Assembly: GCA_944393295.1 (NCBI GenBank)
Contig: CALXZR010000066.1
Coordinates: 1 to 36,388, forward strand
Direction of reading: 5' to 3'
DNA from: an uncultured Clostridia bacterium
GTDB lineage: Bacteria > Bacillota_A > Clostridia > TANB77 > CAG-508
DNA length: 36,388 bases
Shown: positions 17,695 to 27,047 of the stretch, in pieces
How positions within the stretch are numbered: position 1 is the first letter of the stretch
Layout of the letters: the number at the start of each line of letters is the position of its first letter
Notes under the pieces: generated by a model
Databases searched by the model: none
Told to the model about the DNA's origin: nothing
What the model saw: only the letters and a program-made list of their open reading frames with translations
Position numbers and translations under genes: made by a program

Positions 17695-18618
17695 TTGAGA
17701 AACGGAATTGAAGATGATGAAATAATTATAGGAATTCAAAAAAAATCAAATGCTACTTCTAAGAAAAAAAGAAAACCAAGGGAAAAAACAAAAAAAGGGG
17801 CAATTACTGCCCCTAAACCTAAAAGTAATACTAAGCAAAAGAAAAAAGAAAAGAAAAATAATATACGAAGCTTTGAAGGCTATGAGAAGACAAGCAGATT
17901 ACGAAAATTAAAAATATTTTTTATATTAGTAGTACTTATAGTTGCTATAATGTTAATTTTATCCTCTGAAATATTTAATATACAGAATATTAATGTAGTA
18001 AATAATAGCATTATAAGTGCAGAAGAAATTATAAATTTATCTAAAATAAGTATAGGTGAAAATATTTTTAAAATTAGCAAAAGTTCTGCTATAGAAGCTA
18101 TAAAAGAAAATACTTATATAGAAAGTGTAGAAATTTCTAGAAAACTTCCAAATACTTTAGAAATAAGTGTAAAGGAAAGAAGTAGAAAATATATGTTGCA
18201 GTTTGCAGATAGTTATGTTTATATAAATAATCAAGGCTATATGCTAGAAATTTCAACTGAAAAATTAGATTTACCAATTATAACAGGTTTTAAAACAGAT
18301 TTAAGCAATATAAAAGCTGGAGACAGATTAGATGTAGAGGATTTAAAAAAATTAGATACAGTAATAAAGATTGTTGAAACAGCCAATGTTAATAATATAG
18401 GAAATCTAATAACTAAGATAGATATTTCGGATAGTAAAAACTATATTGTAGAATTAGCTTCCGAGAATAAAAGTGCATACTTAGGAGATTGTTCTAATTT
18501 AAATACAAGAATGTTGCTTTTAAAAACTATTATAGAACAAGAAAAAGGAAATGCTGGAACAGCATATATAAATATGGATTTAAATACTGGTAGAGTATAT
18601 TTTAGACCAAGTACATAA
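17695..18618 (+). CDS. ftsQ: Cell division protein FtsQ/DivIB
   Basis: A bitopic divisome protein of 307 residues that links early and late division proteins (the FtsL/FtsB group). It has a long, very basic cytosolic tail (1-65, rich in Lys), one membrane helix (about 69-90) and an extracytoplasmic POTRA domain beginning near IFNIQNINVVNN. A beta domain with LPNTLEISVKER and YINNQGYMLEI follows, both typical of FtsQ. The start codon is TTG at 17695 with AAGAGGT upstream. It follows murA by 2 bases, the usual murA-ftsQ pairing of Clostridia. Confidence 0.9.
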   Translation: MRNGIEDDEIIIGIQKKSNATSKKKRKPREKTKKGAITAPKPKSNTKQKKKEKKNNIRSFEGYEKTSRLRKLKIFFILVVLIVAIMLILSSEIFNIQNINVVNNSIISAEEIINLSKISIGENIFKISKSSAIEAIKENTYIESVEISRKLPNTLEISVKERSRKYMLQFADSYVYINNQGYMLEISTEKLDLPIITGFKTDLSNIKAGDRLDVEDLKKLDTVIKIVETANVNNIGNLITKIDISDSKNYIVELASENKSAYLGDCSNLNTRMLLLKTIIEQEKGNAGTAYINMDLNTGRVYFRPST

Positions 18619-18635
18619 AAAAGGAGGAATATAAT

Positions 18636-19349
18636 TTGAATAAAAAACAAATTTCAATTGCTTTAGGCACAATATGTTTACTTTTAACATTAGGAATTTG
18701 TGTGCAATTTAAAACCGTAGATAATAGTATTGCGAGTGTAGCAAGAACACAAGCAGAAAATGAATTGAGAGATAGTGTTCTTAAATGGAAAGAAAACTAC
18801 GACAATGCGGAGTCAAAATTGGAATATAAAGAGGCAGAACTAGAAACACTTAGAAACCAAGTAGCTAGTTCAGATGAGAGTTCTACACAAATAAGTGAAC
18901 AACTAGAACAAAATAATAGTTTACTAGGATATACAGATCTAACAGGAAGTGGAGTAGTAATTACAGCAGCTGATGGAGATTATTCTTCTTCAAAAGGTCT
19001 TGCTTCGCAATATATTGTTCATGATGGAGATTTAGTTGCTTTAGTAAATGCTTTAAAAAACGCAGGTGCAGAGGCAATATCTATTAATGGACAAAGGATA
19101 GTAAATACAACAGCAATCACTTGTGTTGGAAATACTGTAATGATAAATGGAGAAAGACAGGGCTCACCATTTATAATAAATGCAATAGGAAGTCCAGAAA
19201 AACTATATGGACAAATTACAATGCCAGAGAGCTATTATGATAAAATGAAAACAGATGGTGTAGATGTAAAAATAGAAAAAGTTAATTCTATAGATGTACC
19301 TAAATATACAGGTTTGTATAAATTTGAATATGCTAAAGTGGCAGAATAG
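18636..19349 (+). CDS. DUF881 family membrane protein (first copy)
   Basis: A 237-residue protein with an N-terminal membrane helix (about 7-25), a coiled-coil region (about 40-95) and a DUF881 domain containing LLGYTDLTGSGVVIT, ALKNAGAEAISINGQRI and a C-terminal beta part. DUF881 proteins occur next to ftsQ and sbp in many Firmicutes and Actinobacteria and are thought to be linked to division, but the role is not known. It starts with TTG behind a strong AAGGAGGA. It is paralogous to the next gene. Confidence 0.87.
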   Translation: MNKKQISIALGTICLLLTLGICVQFKTVDNSIASVARTQAENELRDSVLKWKENYDNAESKLEYKEAELETLRNQVASSDESSTQISEQLEQNNSLLGYTDLTGSGVVITAADGDYSSSKGLASQYIVHDGDLVALVNALKNAGAEAISINGQRIVNTTAITCVGNTVMINGERQGSPFIINAIGSPEKLYGQITMPESYYDKMKTDGVDVKIEKVNSIDVPKYTGLYKFEYAKVAE

Positions 19350-19361
19350 AGGTGAAATAAT

Positions 19362-20063
19362 TTGCAAAATAGAAAAGGAAGAAATACAATGATTATCTCA
19401 ATCGGTACTATTGCTTTAATTTTAACAATGGTTTTATTTATACAATTTAAAACCGTAAGAGAAACAGATATTACAGCAATAGAAACAATGAGAGAAGCTG
19501 AACTTAGAACAGAACTTGCAAGTTGGAAATCAAAATATGATGAAATATCAACAAAATTGCAAGATACGGAAGAAAAGATTTCTAACTATAGAAATGATAT
19601 AGAAAATAATGAAAAAAGCTCACAACTATTAGAGCAAGAACTAATAGAAACAGAAAAATATTTAGGATATACAGATTTAGAAGGAGAGGGAATTTCTGTA
19701 AAATTAGATGATACTGAATATAAACAAGTAGAGAGTAGTGATATATTATCTTTAGTTAATGAGCTTAGATTAGCAGGAGCAGAAGCGATATCTATAAATG
19801 AAGAAAGAGTAGTATCTACAACTGAAATTGTAAATGTTGATACAAGATTTATTATTGTAAATGGAAAAAGAATTGTTGCACCTTATGAGCTAAAAGCTAT
19901 AGGCGATAAAAAATATTTAGAAAGTGCAATTTCAATAAAAGGTGGTTATGTAGATGAAATAAAGGCAAAAGAAATAACCATTAATTATTCAATAGAAGAT
20001 AATATAACTATTCCTAAATTTTCTGGAAAAATGACTTTACAAAATGCAAATGTTAGCAAATAA
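19362..20063 (+). CDS. DUF881 family membrane protein (second copy)
   Basis: A 233-residue paralogue of the preceding protein with the same layout: membrane helix (about 9-27), coiled coil (about 45-95) and DUF881 domain with YLGYTDLEGEGISV and ELRLAGAEAISINEERV. The two share motif order but have clearly diverged, so the duplication is old. The start is TTG with AGAGGTGAA upstream, 12 bases after the first copy. Its end is close to the sbp start, suggesting translational coupling. Confidence 0.87.
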   Translation: MQNRKGRNTMIISIGTIALILTMVLFIQFKTVRETDITAIETMREAELRTELASWKSKYDEISTKLQDTEEKISNYRNDIENNEKSSQLLEQELIETEKYLGYTDLEGEGISVKLDDTEYKQVESSDILSLVNELRLAGAEAISINEERVVSTTEIVNVDTRFIIVNGKRIVAPYELKAIGDKKYLESAISIKGGYVDEIKAKEITINYSIEDNITIPKFSGKMTLQNANVSK

Positions 20064-20082
20064 AAAATTGAGAAAGGAGAGT

Positions 20083-20502
20083 ATGGATTTCCATACAAAT
20101 AATAAAATGGTATATATATCTATAATAATAGGCTGTATAATAGGTGCAATAATAGGACTAAATTCACCTGTTATACCATATACATATTCAAGTTATTTAG
20201 CAATAGCAATAATTGCAGCACTAGATACAGTTTTTGGTGGAATTGCATCAGTTATAAAAAGAAATTTTGATTTAAAAATATTTCTAACAGGTTTTTTCGG
20301 AAATGCAATTTTGTCAATTCTTTTAACTTATTTAGGTAATAGATTAAATGTAGATATTTATTTAGCAGCAATTATAGTTTTTGTTGGTAGAATGTTTACT
20401 AATTTAGCAATAATTAGAAGATATTACGTAGAAAAATGGTCAATGAAGATAGAGAGCTTATCAGAAAATAAAAAAGTTAAAAAAGAACCGGAAAGCAAGT
20501 AG
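20083..20502 (+). CDS. sbp: Small basic protein Sbp (DUF1290)
   Basis: A small integral membrane protein of about 139 residues with three or four hydrophobic segments. Family-typical stretches are LNSPVIPYTYSSYLAIAIIAALD and the glycine-rich FGGIASVIKRNF, and the C-terminal tail is basic and charged. Sbp is found between divIB and ftsZ in Firmicutes; its role is unclear. I choose ATG 20083 behind GAAAGGAG, although the 3-base spacing is short; ATG 20107 is the alternative. The longer in-frame start at 20044 would overlap the DUF881 gene and has no site. Confidence 0.85.
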   Translation: MDFHTNNKMVYISIIIGCIIGAIIGLNSPVIPYTYSSYLAIAIIAALDTVFGGIASVIKRNFDLKIFLTGFFGNAILSILLTYLGNRLNVDIYLAAIIVFVGRMFTNLAIIRRYYVEKWSMKIESLSENKKVKKEPESK

Positions 20503-20510
20503 ATAAAAAT

Positions 20511-20558
20511 AAGTTAAGATTTTCTAAAATTTTAAGGGAATTTTAACTTTATTTTTTT
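20511..20558 (+). terminator. Terminator ending the murA-sbp run
   Basis: An 11-bp stem (20511-20521 with 20539-20549, one G-U pair, 17-base loop) followed by a run of eight T with one A. It separates murA-sbp from ftsA-ftsZ. Confidence 0.78.
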
Positions 20559-20592
20559 ATTATTAAAAAAACAAAAAAAGACAAAATTTGAC

Positions 20593-20621
20593 TTGAATTT
20601 CACAAAAAAATGGTGTATAGT
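20593..20621 (+). promoter_or_regulatory. Upstream promoter of ftsA (P1)
   Basis: TTGAAT at 20593-20598, 17-base spacer, TATAGT at 20616-20621. It is about 160 bases before ftsA and would give a long leader. Confidence 0.5.
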
Positions 20622-20693
20622 TATCAATGTGTTTTAAATAAAAAATGAAGTTACAAATTCATTACAAATATTACAAAAATATCTCATTTGCAC

Positions 20694-20722
20694 TTGACTT
20701 TTGATGAAAAATGTAATATTCT
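20694..20722 (+). promoter_or_regulatory. Proximal promoter of ftsA (P2)
   Basis: TTGACT at 20694-20699, 17-base spacer, TATTCT at 20717-20722. It lies about 58 bases before the ftsA start. With P1 it forms a tandem pair. Confidence 0.55.
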
Positions 20723-20779
20723 AAACGCATACGTAGAAGATTAAAAAATTAACGGAAAAATAAATGGAGGAGATAAGCT

Positions 20780-22012
20780 TTGGCAATAGGAGATATAATT
20801 GTTGGTATCGATATTGGAACCTCTAAGGTAAGCACAGTTGTTGGCGAAGTAAATAATTTTAATCAAATTGAAATTATTTGTAGCACAAATTGCAAATGCA
20901 CTGGTATACAAAAAGGCAAATTTACAGACGAAGATGAAATAAGTCTTGCTATTTCAAAAACAATTCAAGAAGCAGAAGAAATTTCAAATTTAAAAATAAA
21001 TTCAGCTTATACAACAATACCAGGTAAACATGTAACAATTGTACAAAACAGTATCGTAAAAGATGCAAAAGATAAGCTTGCTGGCATTTCTGTAAAAGAT
21101 GTTGCTTCAGCAATTATTCAAGTTAGAGATATAGAAATTCCAGAAGATAAAGTGCTAATCGATATAGTACCAGACAAATTTATACTAGAAGATGGAAAAG
21201 CGGTAGAAGATCCTGTTGGAAAGTTTAGTGCACATTTTACTTTAACAGCACAAATTATATTAGCAGAAAAAGAATATATAAAGCAATTAACATCAATATT
21301 TAAAAAAGCTGGAATAGAAATAGATGGAGTTGTGCCAACATCTCTAGCAGAAAGAAATTTGGTATTAGATACTAATGAGTTAAATGATAATGTAATGCTA
21401 TTAGATATAGGGGCAGGAAATACAGATATTGGTGTATTTAATGGAACATCATTTATTTATACAAATACTATAAACTTGGGTGGAGATAACATTACAAGCG
21501 ACATAGCATATGTGCTTAATATCTCTAAAGAAGAAGCTGATAAATTAAAAAGACAATATGGACTAGCTTTAAAATCTTTTATTGATAATGACAACAATAT
21601 TGTATTAAATACTTGTAGAGATATAGATGGAAAAAATAAAACAATAAAAAGTTCAGAGTTGGTAGAAATAATAGAAGCTAGAATAGAAGAAATTTTCACT
21701 TTGGTAAATAAAGATATAATAACACATGCTATAAAGCCAAATATTAACAATGTAGTGCTTACAGGTGAAGGAATTGTTAATATAAATAAAAGTGATATGG
21801 CAGGTAAAATTATATTGAATATACCGGTAAAAATATCAACAGGAAGACTAGTTAGTACAATAAAATCTACATATAGAGCAAGTTATGCTTTAGTTAGATA
21901 TATAGCAGCAAGACCTTATGCAAAAACTGTTTCAAGTAGTATAGATGTAAAAACAGAAAAAAATATATTGAAAACAGCAATAGAAAAGATAAAAGATTTC
22001 TTTTATTCTTAA
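20780..22012 (+). CDS. ftsA: Cell division protein FtsA
   Basis: An actin-fold ATPase of 410 residues that tethers FtsZ filaments to the membrane. The phosphate-1 motif VGIDIGTSKV (8-17), the SHS2 subdomain 1C (about 85-165), the phosphate-2 motif LLDIGAGNTDIGVF and the adenosine motif VVLTGEGIVN are in order. The C-terminus ends in a short amphipathic segment (EKIKDFFYS) that can serve as a membrane-targeting sequence. The start is TTG at 20780 behind GGAGGAGA. ftsZ follows after 55 bases with no terminator between, so the two form a unit. Confidence 0.93.
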   Translation: MAIGDIIVGIDIGTSKVSTVVGEVNNFNQIEIICSTNCKCTGIQKGKFTDEDEISLAISKTIQEAEEISNLKINSAYTTIPGKHVTIVQNSIVKDAKDKLAGISVKDVASAIIQVRDIEIPEDKVLIDIVPDKFILEDGKAVEDPVGKFSAHFTLTAQIILAEKEYIKQLTSIFKKAGIEIDGVVPTSLAERNLVLDTNELNDNVMLLDIGAGNTDIGVFNGTSFIYTNTINLGGDNITSDIAYVLNISKEEADKLKRQYGLALKSFIDNDNNIVLNTCRDIDGKNKTIKSSELVEIIEARIEEIFTLVNKDIITHAIKPNINNVVLTGEGIVNINKSDMAGKIILNIPVKISTGRLVSTIKSTYRASYALVRYIAARPYAKTVSSSIDVKTEKNILKTAIEKIKDFFYS

Positions 22013-22067
22013 AATAAATCGTTTTTAATTTTAAAATATAGATAGATAATAAAGGAGGATACACCTT

Positions 22068-23204
22068 ATGATTATGGATAATGAGGATTTAAACTTTATG
22101 ATGGATGGAACTGCTACAATAAAAGTAATAGGAGTTGGAGGAGCTGGAAACAATGCTGTAAATAGAATGGTTGAAGCTGGAATAAAAAGCGTTGAATTTA
22201 TTGCAGTAAATACAGATAGACAAGCTCTAAATATGTCTAAAGCTAACTCTAAAATTCAAATTGGAGAAAAATTAACAAGAGGTTTAGGAGCTGGTGCTAA
22301 CCCAGATATTGGTGCACAAGCTGCTGAAGAAAGCAAAGCTGAAATAGCAGAAATATTAAAAGGTGCTGATATGGTTTTCGTAACTGCTGGTATGGGTGGT
22401 GGAACAGGAACTGGTGCAGCTCCACTTGTTGCAGCAACAGCAAAAGAACTTGGAATTTTAACAATAGGAGTTGTAACAAAACCATTTACTTTTGAAGGAA
22501 AGAAAAGATTAGCACAAGCTGAAAGGGGAATTGCAAATTTAAAAGGAAAAGTAGATACTCTAGTTGTAATTCCAAATGATAAATTGCTACAAGTAATTGA
22601 TAGAAAAACATCTATCGTAGAAGCTTTTAGAATGGCAGATGATATTTTAAGACAAGGTGTACAAGGTATATCTGACTTAATTGCTGTACCTGGTTTAATC
22701 AATCTAGATTTTGCAGATGTAAAAACTATTATGCTAAATCAAGGAATGGCTCATATGGGTATAGGTAGAGCTAGTGGAGAAAATAGAGCTGAAGATGCAG
22801 CAAAACAAGCTATACAAAGTCCTTTATTAGAAACTTCTATCGAAGGTGCAAGAGGAGTTATTATTAATATAACTGGTGGAAGTGATATTGGATTACATGA
22901 AGCTAATACAGCAGCAGAACTTGTTCAAAGAAGTGCTGATCCAGAAGCAAATATTATTTTTGGTACAGTTACAGATGATTCTATGGGAGATGAAATTCAA
23001 ATTACTGTTATTGCTACAGGTTTTGAAAAAGAAGATGAGAAAAGACCAGGTCTTTCAGGATATGAAAATATTGTGGCAGATACTTGGAGAAAAAGAAATG
23101 CTGTAAATACAACATCTTCTACATCTCAATCAACAGAGAGCAATCCAAATGATTTAGATATTCCAGCATTTTTAAGAAAAAACAAAGGATTAGGAAATAA
23201 ATAA
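22068..23204 (+). CDS. ftsZ: Cell division GTPase FtsZ
   Basis: The tubulin-like GTPase that forms the Z ring, 378 residues. The nucleotide-binding [13 protein letters not shown] (22-34), the tubulin signature GGGTGTG (110-116) and the T7-loop region around [11 protein letters not shown] are intact. A short variable linker leads to the C-terminal peptide [11 protein letters not shown], which binds FtsA and other partners. The ATG at 22068 follows AAAGGAGG by 8 bases. A second ATG two codons in is possible. It is the last gene of the division cluster, with a strong terminator behind it. Confidence 0.97.
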   Translation: MIMDNEDLNFMMDGTATIKVIGVGGAGNNAVNRMVEAGIKSVEFIAVNTDRQALNMSKANSKIQIGEKLTRGLGAGANPDIGAQAAEESKAEIAEILKGADMVFVTAGMGGGTGTGAAPLVAATAKELGILTIGVVTKPFTFEGKKRLAQAERGIANLKGKVDTLVVIPNDKLLQVIDRKTSIVEAFRMADDILRQGVQGISDLIAVPGLINLDFADVKTIMLNQGMAHMGIGRASGENRAEDAAKQAIQSPLLETSIEGARGVIINITGGSDIGLHEANTAAELVQRSADPEANIIFGTVTDDSMGDEIQITVIATGFEKEDEKRPGLSGYENIVADTWRKRNAVNTTSSTSQSTESNPNDLDIPAFLRKNKGLGNK

Positions 23205-23236
23205 TCATATAAAGTAAAAAAATAAAATATATAGAG

Positions 23237-23272
23237 AAGAAATAATCTATTTTGTAGATTATTTCTTTTTTT
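23237..23272 (+). terminator. Terminator of ftsZ
   Basis: A perfect 13-bp stem (23237-23249 with 23255-23267, TTTTG loop) merging into a run of T to 23272. Confidence 0.92.
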
Positions 23273-23284
23273 GTGTTCTATAAA

Positions 23285-23317
23285 TTGACACAATTTTAAA
23301 TTTAAAAGAAGTAAAAT
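23285..23317 (+). promoter_or_regulatory. Putative spoIIGA-sigE promoter with long spacer
   Basis: A consensus TTGACA at 23285-23290 has no good -10 at 17 bases, but TAAAAT lies at 23312-23317, a 21-base spacer. In Bacillus subtilis the spoIIG promoter also has an over-long (22-base) spacer and depends on Spo0A. The complement of the -35 region reads TGTCAAT, close to the Spo0A box core TGTCGAA. This assignment is by analogy. Confidence 0.45.
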
Positions 23318-23349
23318 ATTTATAGTAACAAAAGAGGAGCTTAATTTAT

Positions 23350-24261
23350 ATGACGGTTTATATAGATGTAGTAATTTTAGAGAATTTAGCTATGAACTAT
23401 ATTATTTTGATTGCAACAGCACTTATAGGAAAATATGAAATTAAATATTTTAGAAATATCTTAGCAAGCACTTTGGGAGGCATTTATGCAATTTTAAATT
23501 ATATAAAAACTTTTTCTATAGTTCAAAATTTAATTTTTAAAATTGCAGTTTCAATACTTATGATTATAATTACTTTTGGAATAAAAGATTTAAAAACAAT
23601 GGCAAAACAATTAGTTATATTTTATTTAGTATCCTTTACTTTTGGTGGAGCAGCTTTTATGCTACTATTTTTCTTAAAACCAGAGGATATAATATTTAAG
23701 AACGGACATCTAGTAGGTACTTATCCAATAAAAATAGCAATGCTTGGAGGAATTGTCGGCTTTTCTATAATAGCTATTGTTTCTAATATTATTAGAGATA
23801 GAAGAAAAATAAAATCAATGCTATGTGATATGGAAATTTTTTATAATGAAAGAAAAGTAAAATTAAAAACTATGATAGATACAGGAAATTTATTAAAAGA
23901 TCCTATAACGCAAAATGATGTAATAATTGTCGAGAAAAATAGCTTAAAAGGTTTAGTAGAAGATGAAATATTAGAGCACATAGAGGATATATTAAAGGGA
24001 AAATGGTTAGAAGACAATAAAATTCATAATTATAAATTTAAACTAATTCCATTTTCGTCACTTGGAAATGAAAATGGACTCATAATAGGGTTTAAACCAG
24101 AATATATTAAAATATATGATGAAACTGAAAAAATAAGGAGGAATGTAATTGTAGGGATATATCCCGGTAAGCTTACAAAAACAAATTTATATACAAGCCT
24201 AATAGGATTGAATATTTTGAAGGAGGGAATTCATAGTGAAAAACTTATTAAAAATGCTTAA
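23350..24261 (+). CDS. spoIIGA: Sigma-E processing peptidase SpoIIGA
   Basis: A membrane-bound aspartic protease of 303 residues that removes the pro-sequence of pro-sigma-E in the mother cell after engulfment signals. The N-terminal half has five hydrophobic segments (about 5-150) and starts with [17 protein letters not shown], typical of the family. The cytosolic half carries the aspartic-protease motif [11 protein letters not shown] with D177, matching D183 of B. subtilis. Its end overlaps the start of sigE by 26 bases, so translation of protease and substrate is coupled. Confidence 0.94.
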   Translation: MTVYIDVVILENLAMNYIILIATALIGKYEIKYFRNILASTLGGIYAILNYIKTFSIVQNLIFKIAVSILMIIITFGIKDLKTMAKQLVIFYLVSFTFGGAAFMLLFFLKPEDIIFKNGHLVGTYPIKIAMLGGIVGFSIIAIVSNIIRDRRKIKSMLCDMEIFYNERKVKLKTMIDTGNLLKDPITQNDVIIVEKNSLKGLVEDEILEHIEDILKGKWLEDNKIHNYKFKLIPFSSLGNENGLIIGFKPEYIKIYDETEKIRRNVIVGIYPGKLTKTNLYTSLIGLNILKEGIHSEKLIKNA

Positions 24262-24973
24262 AAGTGTAGTTCTTAAAATATTTAAAAAATATTCAAAAAG
24301 AGATGAAGTTCAAAAATTACCAATATTTTATATTAATGGAAGTCAGACTTTGCCACCACCATTAAATATTATGGAGGAGGAAAAGCTTTTAGAAAAGCTT
24401 AATAATAATGATGAAGAAGCTAAACAAATTTTAGTTGAGAGAAATTTAAGATTAGTTGTGTATATAGCAAAGAAATTTGAAAATACAGGTTTGGATTTAG
24501 AAGATTTAATTTCTATAGGTACAATTGGACTTATGAAAGCAATTAATACTTTTAATGTTGATAAAAATATTAAACTTGCAACTTATGCTTCAAGATGTAT
24601 AGAAAATGAAATTTTAATGCAACTAAGAAGAACAACAAAAATTAAAACAGAAATATCTATTGATGAACCTCTAAATAAGGATGGAGATGGAAACGAACTT
24701 TTACTATCTGATATATTAGGAACAGAAGGAGATGTTACTTCAAAGGGAATTGAAGATGAAGTAGATAAAAAATTATTAAAAATTGCAATTAGTAAATTAA
24801 ATCCAAGAGAAATGAATATTATGAAATTGAGATTTGGAATAGATGGGCAAGAAAAAGAAAAAACACAAAAAGAGGTTGCAGATATGCTTGGAATTTCTCA
24901 AAGCTATATTTCAAGATTAGAAAAGAAAATAATGAAAAAAATGAAAAAGGAGATAATCAGTAGGACAGGATAG
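24236..24973 (+). CDS. sigE: RNA polymerase sigma-E factor (early mother cell)
   Basis: The first mother-cell sigma factor of sporulation, 245 residues. The amphipathic, basic pro-sequence (about 1-28, [19 protein letters not shown]) is the part removed by SpoIIGA. Region 2 follows ([26 protein letters not shown]), then region 4 with the helix-turn-helix [22 protein letters not shown]. The length is close to the B. subtilis 239. The start is GTG at 24236 behind GGAGGG, inside the end of spoIIGA. Unlike many relatives, sigG is not the next gene. Confidence 0.95.
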   Translation: MKNLLKMLKSVVLKIFKKYSKRDEVQKLPIFYINGSQTLPPPLNIMEEEKLLEKLNNNDEEAKQILVERNLRLVVYIAKKFENTGLDLEDLISIGTIGLMKAINTFNVDKNIKLATYASRCIENEILMQLRRTTKIKTEISIDEPLNKDGDGNELLLSDILGTEGDVTSKGIEDEVDKKLLKIAISKLNPREMNIMKLRFGIDGQEKEKTQKEVADMLGISQSYISRLEKKIMKKMKKEIISRTG

Positions 24974-24983
24974 AATAGATTAA

Positions 24984-25015
24984 AATACTACTACAATATG
25001 TAGTAGTATTTTTTT
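24984..25015 (+). terminator. Terminator of sigE
   Basis: A perfect 12-bp stem (24984-24995 with 24999-25010, 3-base loop) followed by seven T. Confidence 0.92.
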
Positions 25016-25033
25016 GCAATTTATGTATAGGTA

Positions 25034-25062
25034 TTGACAAAAAAGCTTAAAATTAATATGAT
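25034..25062 (+). promoter_or_regulatory. Sigma-A promoter of the DnaB-like gene
   Basis: TTGACA at 25034-25039, 17-base spacer, TATGAT at 25057-25062, 31 bases before the start. This vegetative-looking promoter suggests that the gene is not sporulation-specific despite its neighbours. Confidence 0.72.
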
Positions 25063-25093
25063 AAATAAAAATGTACATAGGAGGAAATAAGTT

Positions 25094-27040
25094 TTGGAAG
25101 AACTTAATAAAAATAATAAAATAAACCAAAATAATGAAGAGATAGAAGAATATATACCAACAGAAGATGATTTTGTCACAGATGAGAATATTAATTACAA
25201 TCAAAAAAAGGAAAGAAAAATTATTAAAAAAAGTAAAAAATTAGAGCAACTTATGGAAGAAGAAGGTCTTACTGAAACAGAAGTATATCAAAAGTATGGT
25301 CAAATTGATGGACAATTTTCTAATACAACAGAAATAGAGGAAGAAAATGAACTTGAAGATGAAAGTGAATATGATGATTATGATGAAGAATTAGAAGAGG
25401 AAGATGAAAATACAGAAGAAGAACCAGAAGAAGATGCAGAAGAACAAGAAGCAGAAGATGATGAAGAATATGAAGATGATACTGATGAGAATACTACAAC
25501 TTTAGTTGATACAGGAGAATTTCCAGAAGAAATAACAGATTTAAAACTAGAATGTATTTATATAGGTTTATTACTAAATAATCCAAAAGCTATTTCTATG
25601 TATTATTTTGTTTTTGATGAATGTTTATTTTCTGACGAAGAACTTGCAAATATATACAAGATTATATTATTTCAAGACGGAGAAGCTTATGCACCAGCAG
25701 TAGCAAAAGAAAAATTTAAGTTTCCTAGAGAAAATACAGGAACTTATGATTTTAAAATGCAATTAAAAAATGCTGTAAAAGACAGAAATTACAATTTAGA
25801 AGAAACATATACAAAACTAAAAAAATTGTTTATATTGAAAAAATATTATAAAAGTGCACCAACTTTAAATATTCAAAATAAAATTGTTGAAATTGCAAAA
25901 TATGAAAGATATAGTGAAATGACAATAGAAGAGGTAGAAAGTGCAATTGAACAAATAGGTGTAACAAATCGTTTAAGTCAGGCAATTTTAAATGAAGGTG
26001 CAACAGAATTTTTAATAAGTGGTGAAAATAATTTAGTAAACGGTGTGCCTCTACCTTTTCCAATTTTGTCAAGTGTATTTAAAGGCTTAAGAAAAGGAGA
26101 AACAATGGCATATGCTATGCCATCTAACTCAGGTAAAAGTAGATTTACAGTAGATATAGCAGCTTATTTAGCCTTAGTAGAAAGAAAAAAAGTTTTAATA
26201 ATTTCAAATGAAATGTCTGAAGAAAAAATGAGATTATGCTTAATTACCACTATAGTAAACAACCCATATATACAAAAATTACACAAACAAAAATTGTGTA
26301 AAACAGAGGGTGAATTATTAGAATTAAAATTTAGACCAGATAAAAATGCTAAAGATGTAGAATTAGACGAAAATGGATTTATTTTAAAAAGAGAAAATGA
26401 AAGTAATAGTGAATTTGCAAAAAGAATATCAAAGGTTTCGACTGAATTTAAGCAAACTATTCAAGTTACAGAATGGTTAAAGCAACAAATAGATGAATCT
26501 ATACATTTTATTCATATCACAGAACATTCTAATGAAGATTTAAGAAAAATTATATTAAATTATTTTTACAAATATGATATAGAATATATTTTTTATGATA
26601 CACTAAAAACAGATACTGATAATATAGGTAATGGAGAAGAATTAAAAAAGACAGCAACAATACTTTCAAATATTGCACAGAAATATCATGTATTTATAGG
26701 TTCTTCATTGCAACTTTTAGAGAGCAGTACTTTACCAGTAAATTTAACTATAAATGATATGTCAGCAAGTAAAACTATTAAAGAGGTATTAGATACTTTG
26801 TGTTTAATAAAACAAATAAATCCACATACTTATGATAAATATGAATATTCAGAAGAGGAACTTGCAGAAGAGTACAAAGATATAGAGCCATCTAAAAACC
26901 CAGATGTGCGTTATTATGCTTGTGTTGTAGATAAAAATAGAGCAGGAGCAAAACCAACATTATTATTTAGATTAAATTTAGCTTACAATATATGGGAAGA
27001 ATTGGGATACTTAAGATTAAAACAAGAATTTATAAATTAA
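25094..27040 (+). CDS. DnaB-like helicase/RecA-fold ATPase with acidic N-terminal extension
   Basis: A 648-residue protein. Residues 1-145 are an extension with no counterpart in standard DnaB, including a run very rich in Asp/Glu (81-133). Residues about 149-250 resemble the DnaB N-terminal helical domain (LECIYIGLLLNNPKAISMYY). A RecA-like motor follows: a Walker A variant AMPSNSGKS (341-349) with one residue more than the DnaB form, SNEMSEEKM after it, Walker B IFYDTLK (D502) and motif SSLQLLES (Q540). It looks like a DnaB paralogue rather than the replicative helicase, though dnaB is not in the window to compare. Function unknown. The start is TTG behind AGGAGGA. The flavodiiron gene follows after 42 bases. 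Confidence 0.72.
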   Translation: MEELNKNNKINQNNEEIEEYIPTEDDFVTDENINYNQKKERKIIKKSKKLEQLMEEEGLTETEVYQKYGQIDGQFSNTTEIEEENELEDESEYDDYDEELEEEDENTEEEPEEDAEEQEAEDDEEYEDDTDENTTTLVDTGEFPEEITDLKLECIYIGLLLNNPKAISMYYFVFDECLFSDEELANIYKIILFQDGEAYAPAVAKEKFKFPRENTGTYDFKMQLKNAVKDRNYNLEETYTKLKKLFILKKYYKSAPTLNIQNKIVEIAKYERYSEMTIEEVESAIEQIGVTNRLSQAILNEGATEFLISGENNLVNGVPLPFPILSSVFKGLRKGETMAYAMPSNSGKSRFTVDIAAYLALVERKKVLIISNEMSEEKMRLCLITTIVNNPYIQKLHKQKLCKTEGELLELKFRPDKNAKDVELDENGFILKRENESNSEFAKRISKVSTEFKQTIQVTEWLKQQIDESIHFIHITEHSNEDLRKIILNYFYKYDIEYIFYDTLKTDTDNIGNGEELKKTATILSNIAQKYHVFIGSSLQLLESSTLPVNLTINDMSASKTIKEVLDTLCLIKQINPHTYDKYEYSEEELAEEYKDIEPSKNPDVRYYACVVDKNRAGAKPTLLFRLNLAYNIWEELGYLRLKQEFIN

Positions 27041-27047
27041 ATATTAG

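Noticed and set aside
22256..22702. A 148-codon open frame antisense to ftsZ
   Set aside because: It lies wholly inside ftsZ, has low-complexity Ala/Pro/Ser composition and no ribosome site; it is a shadow of the ftsZ codon pattern.
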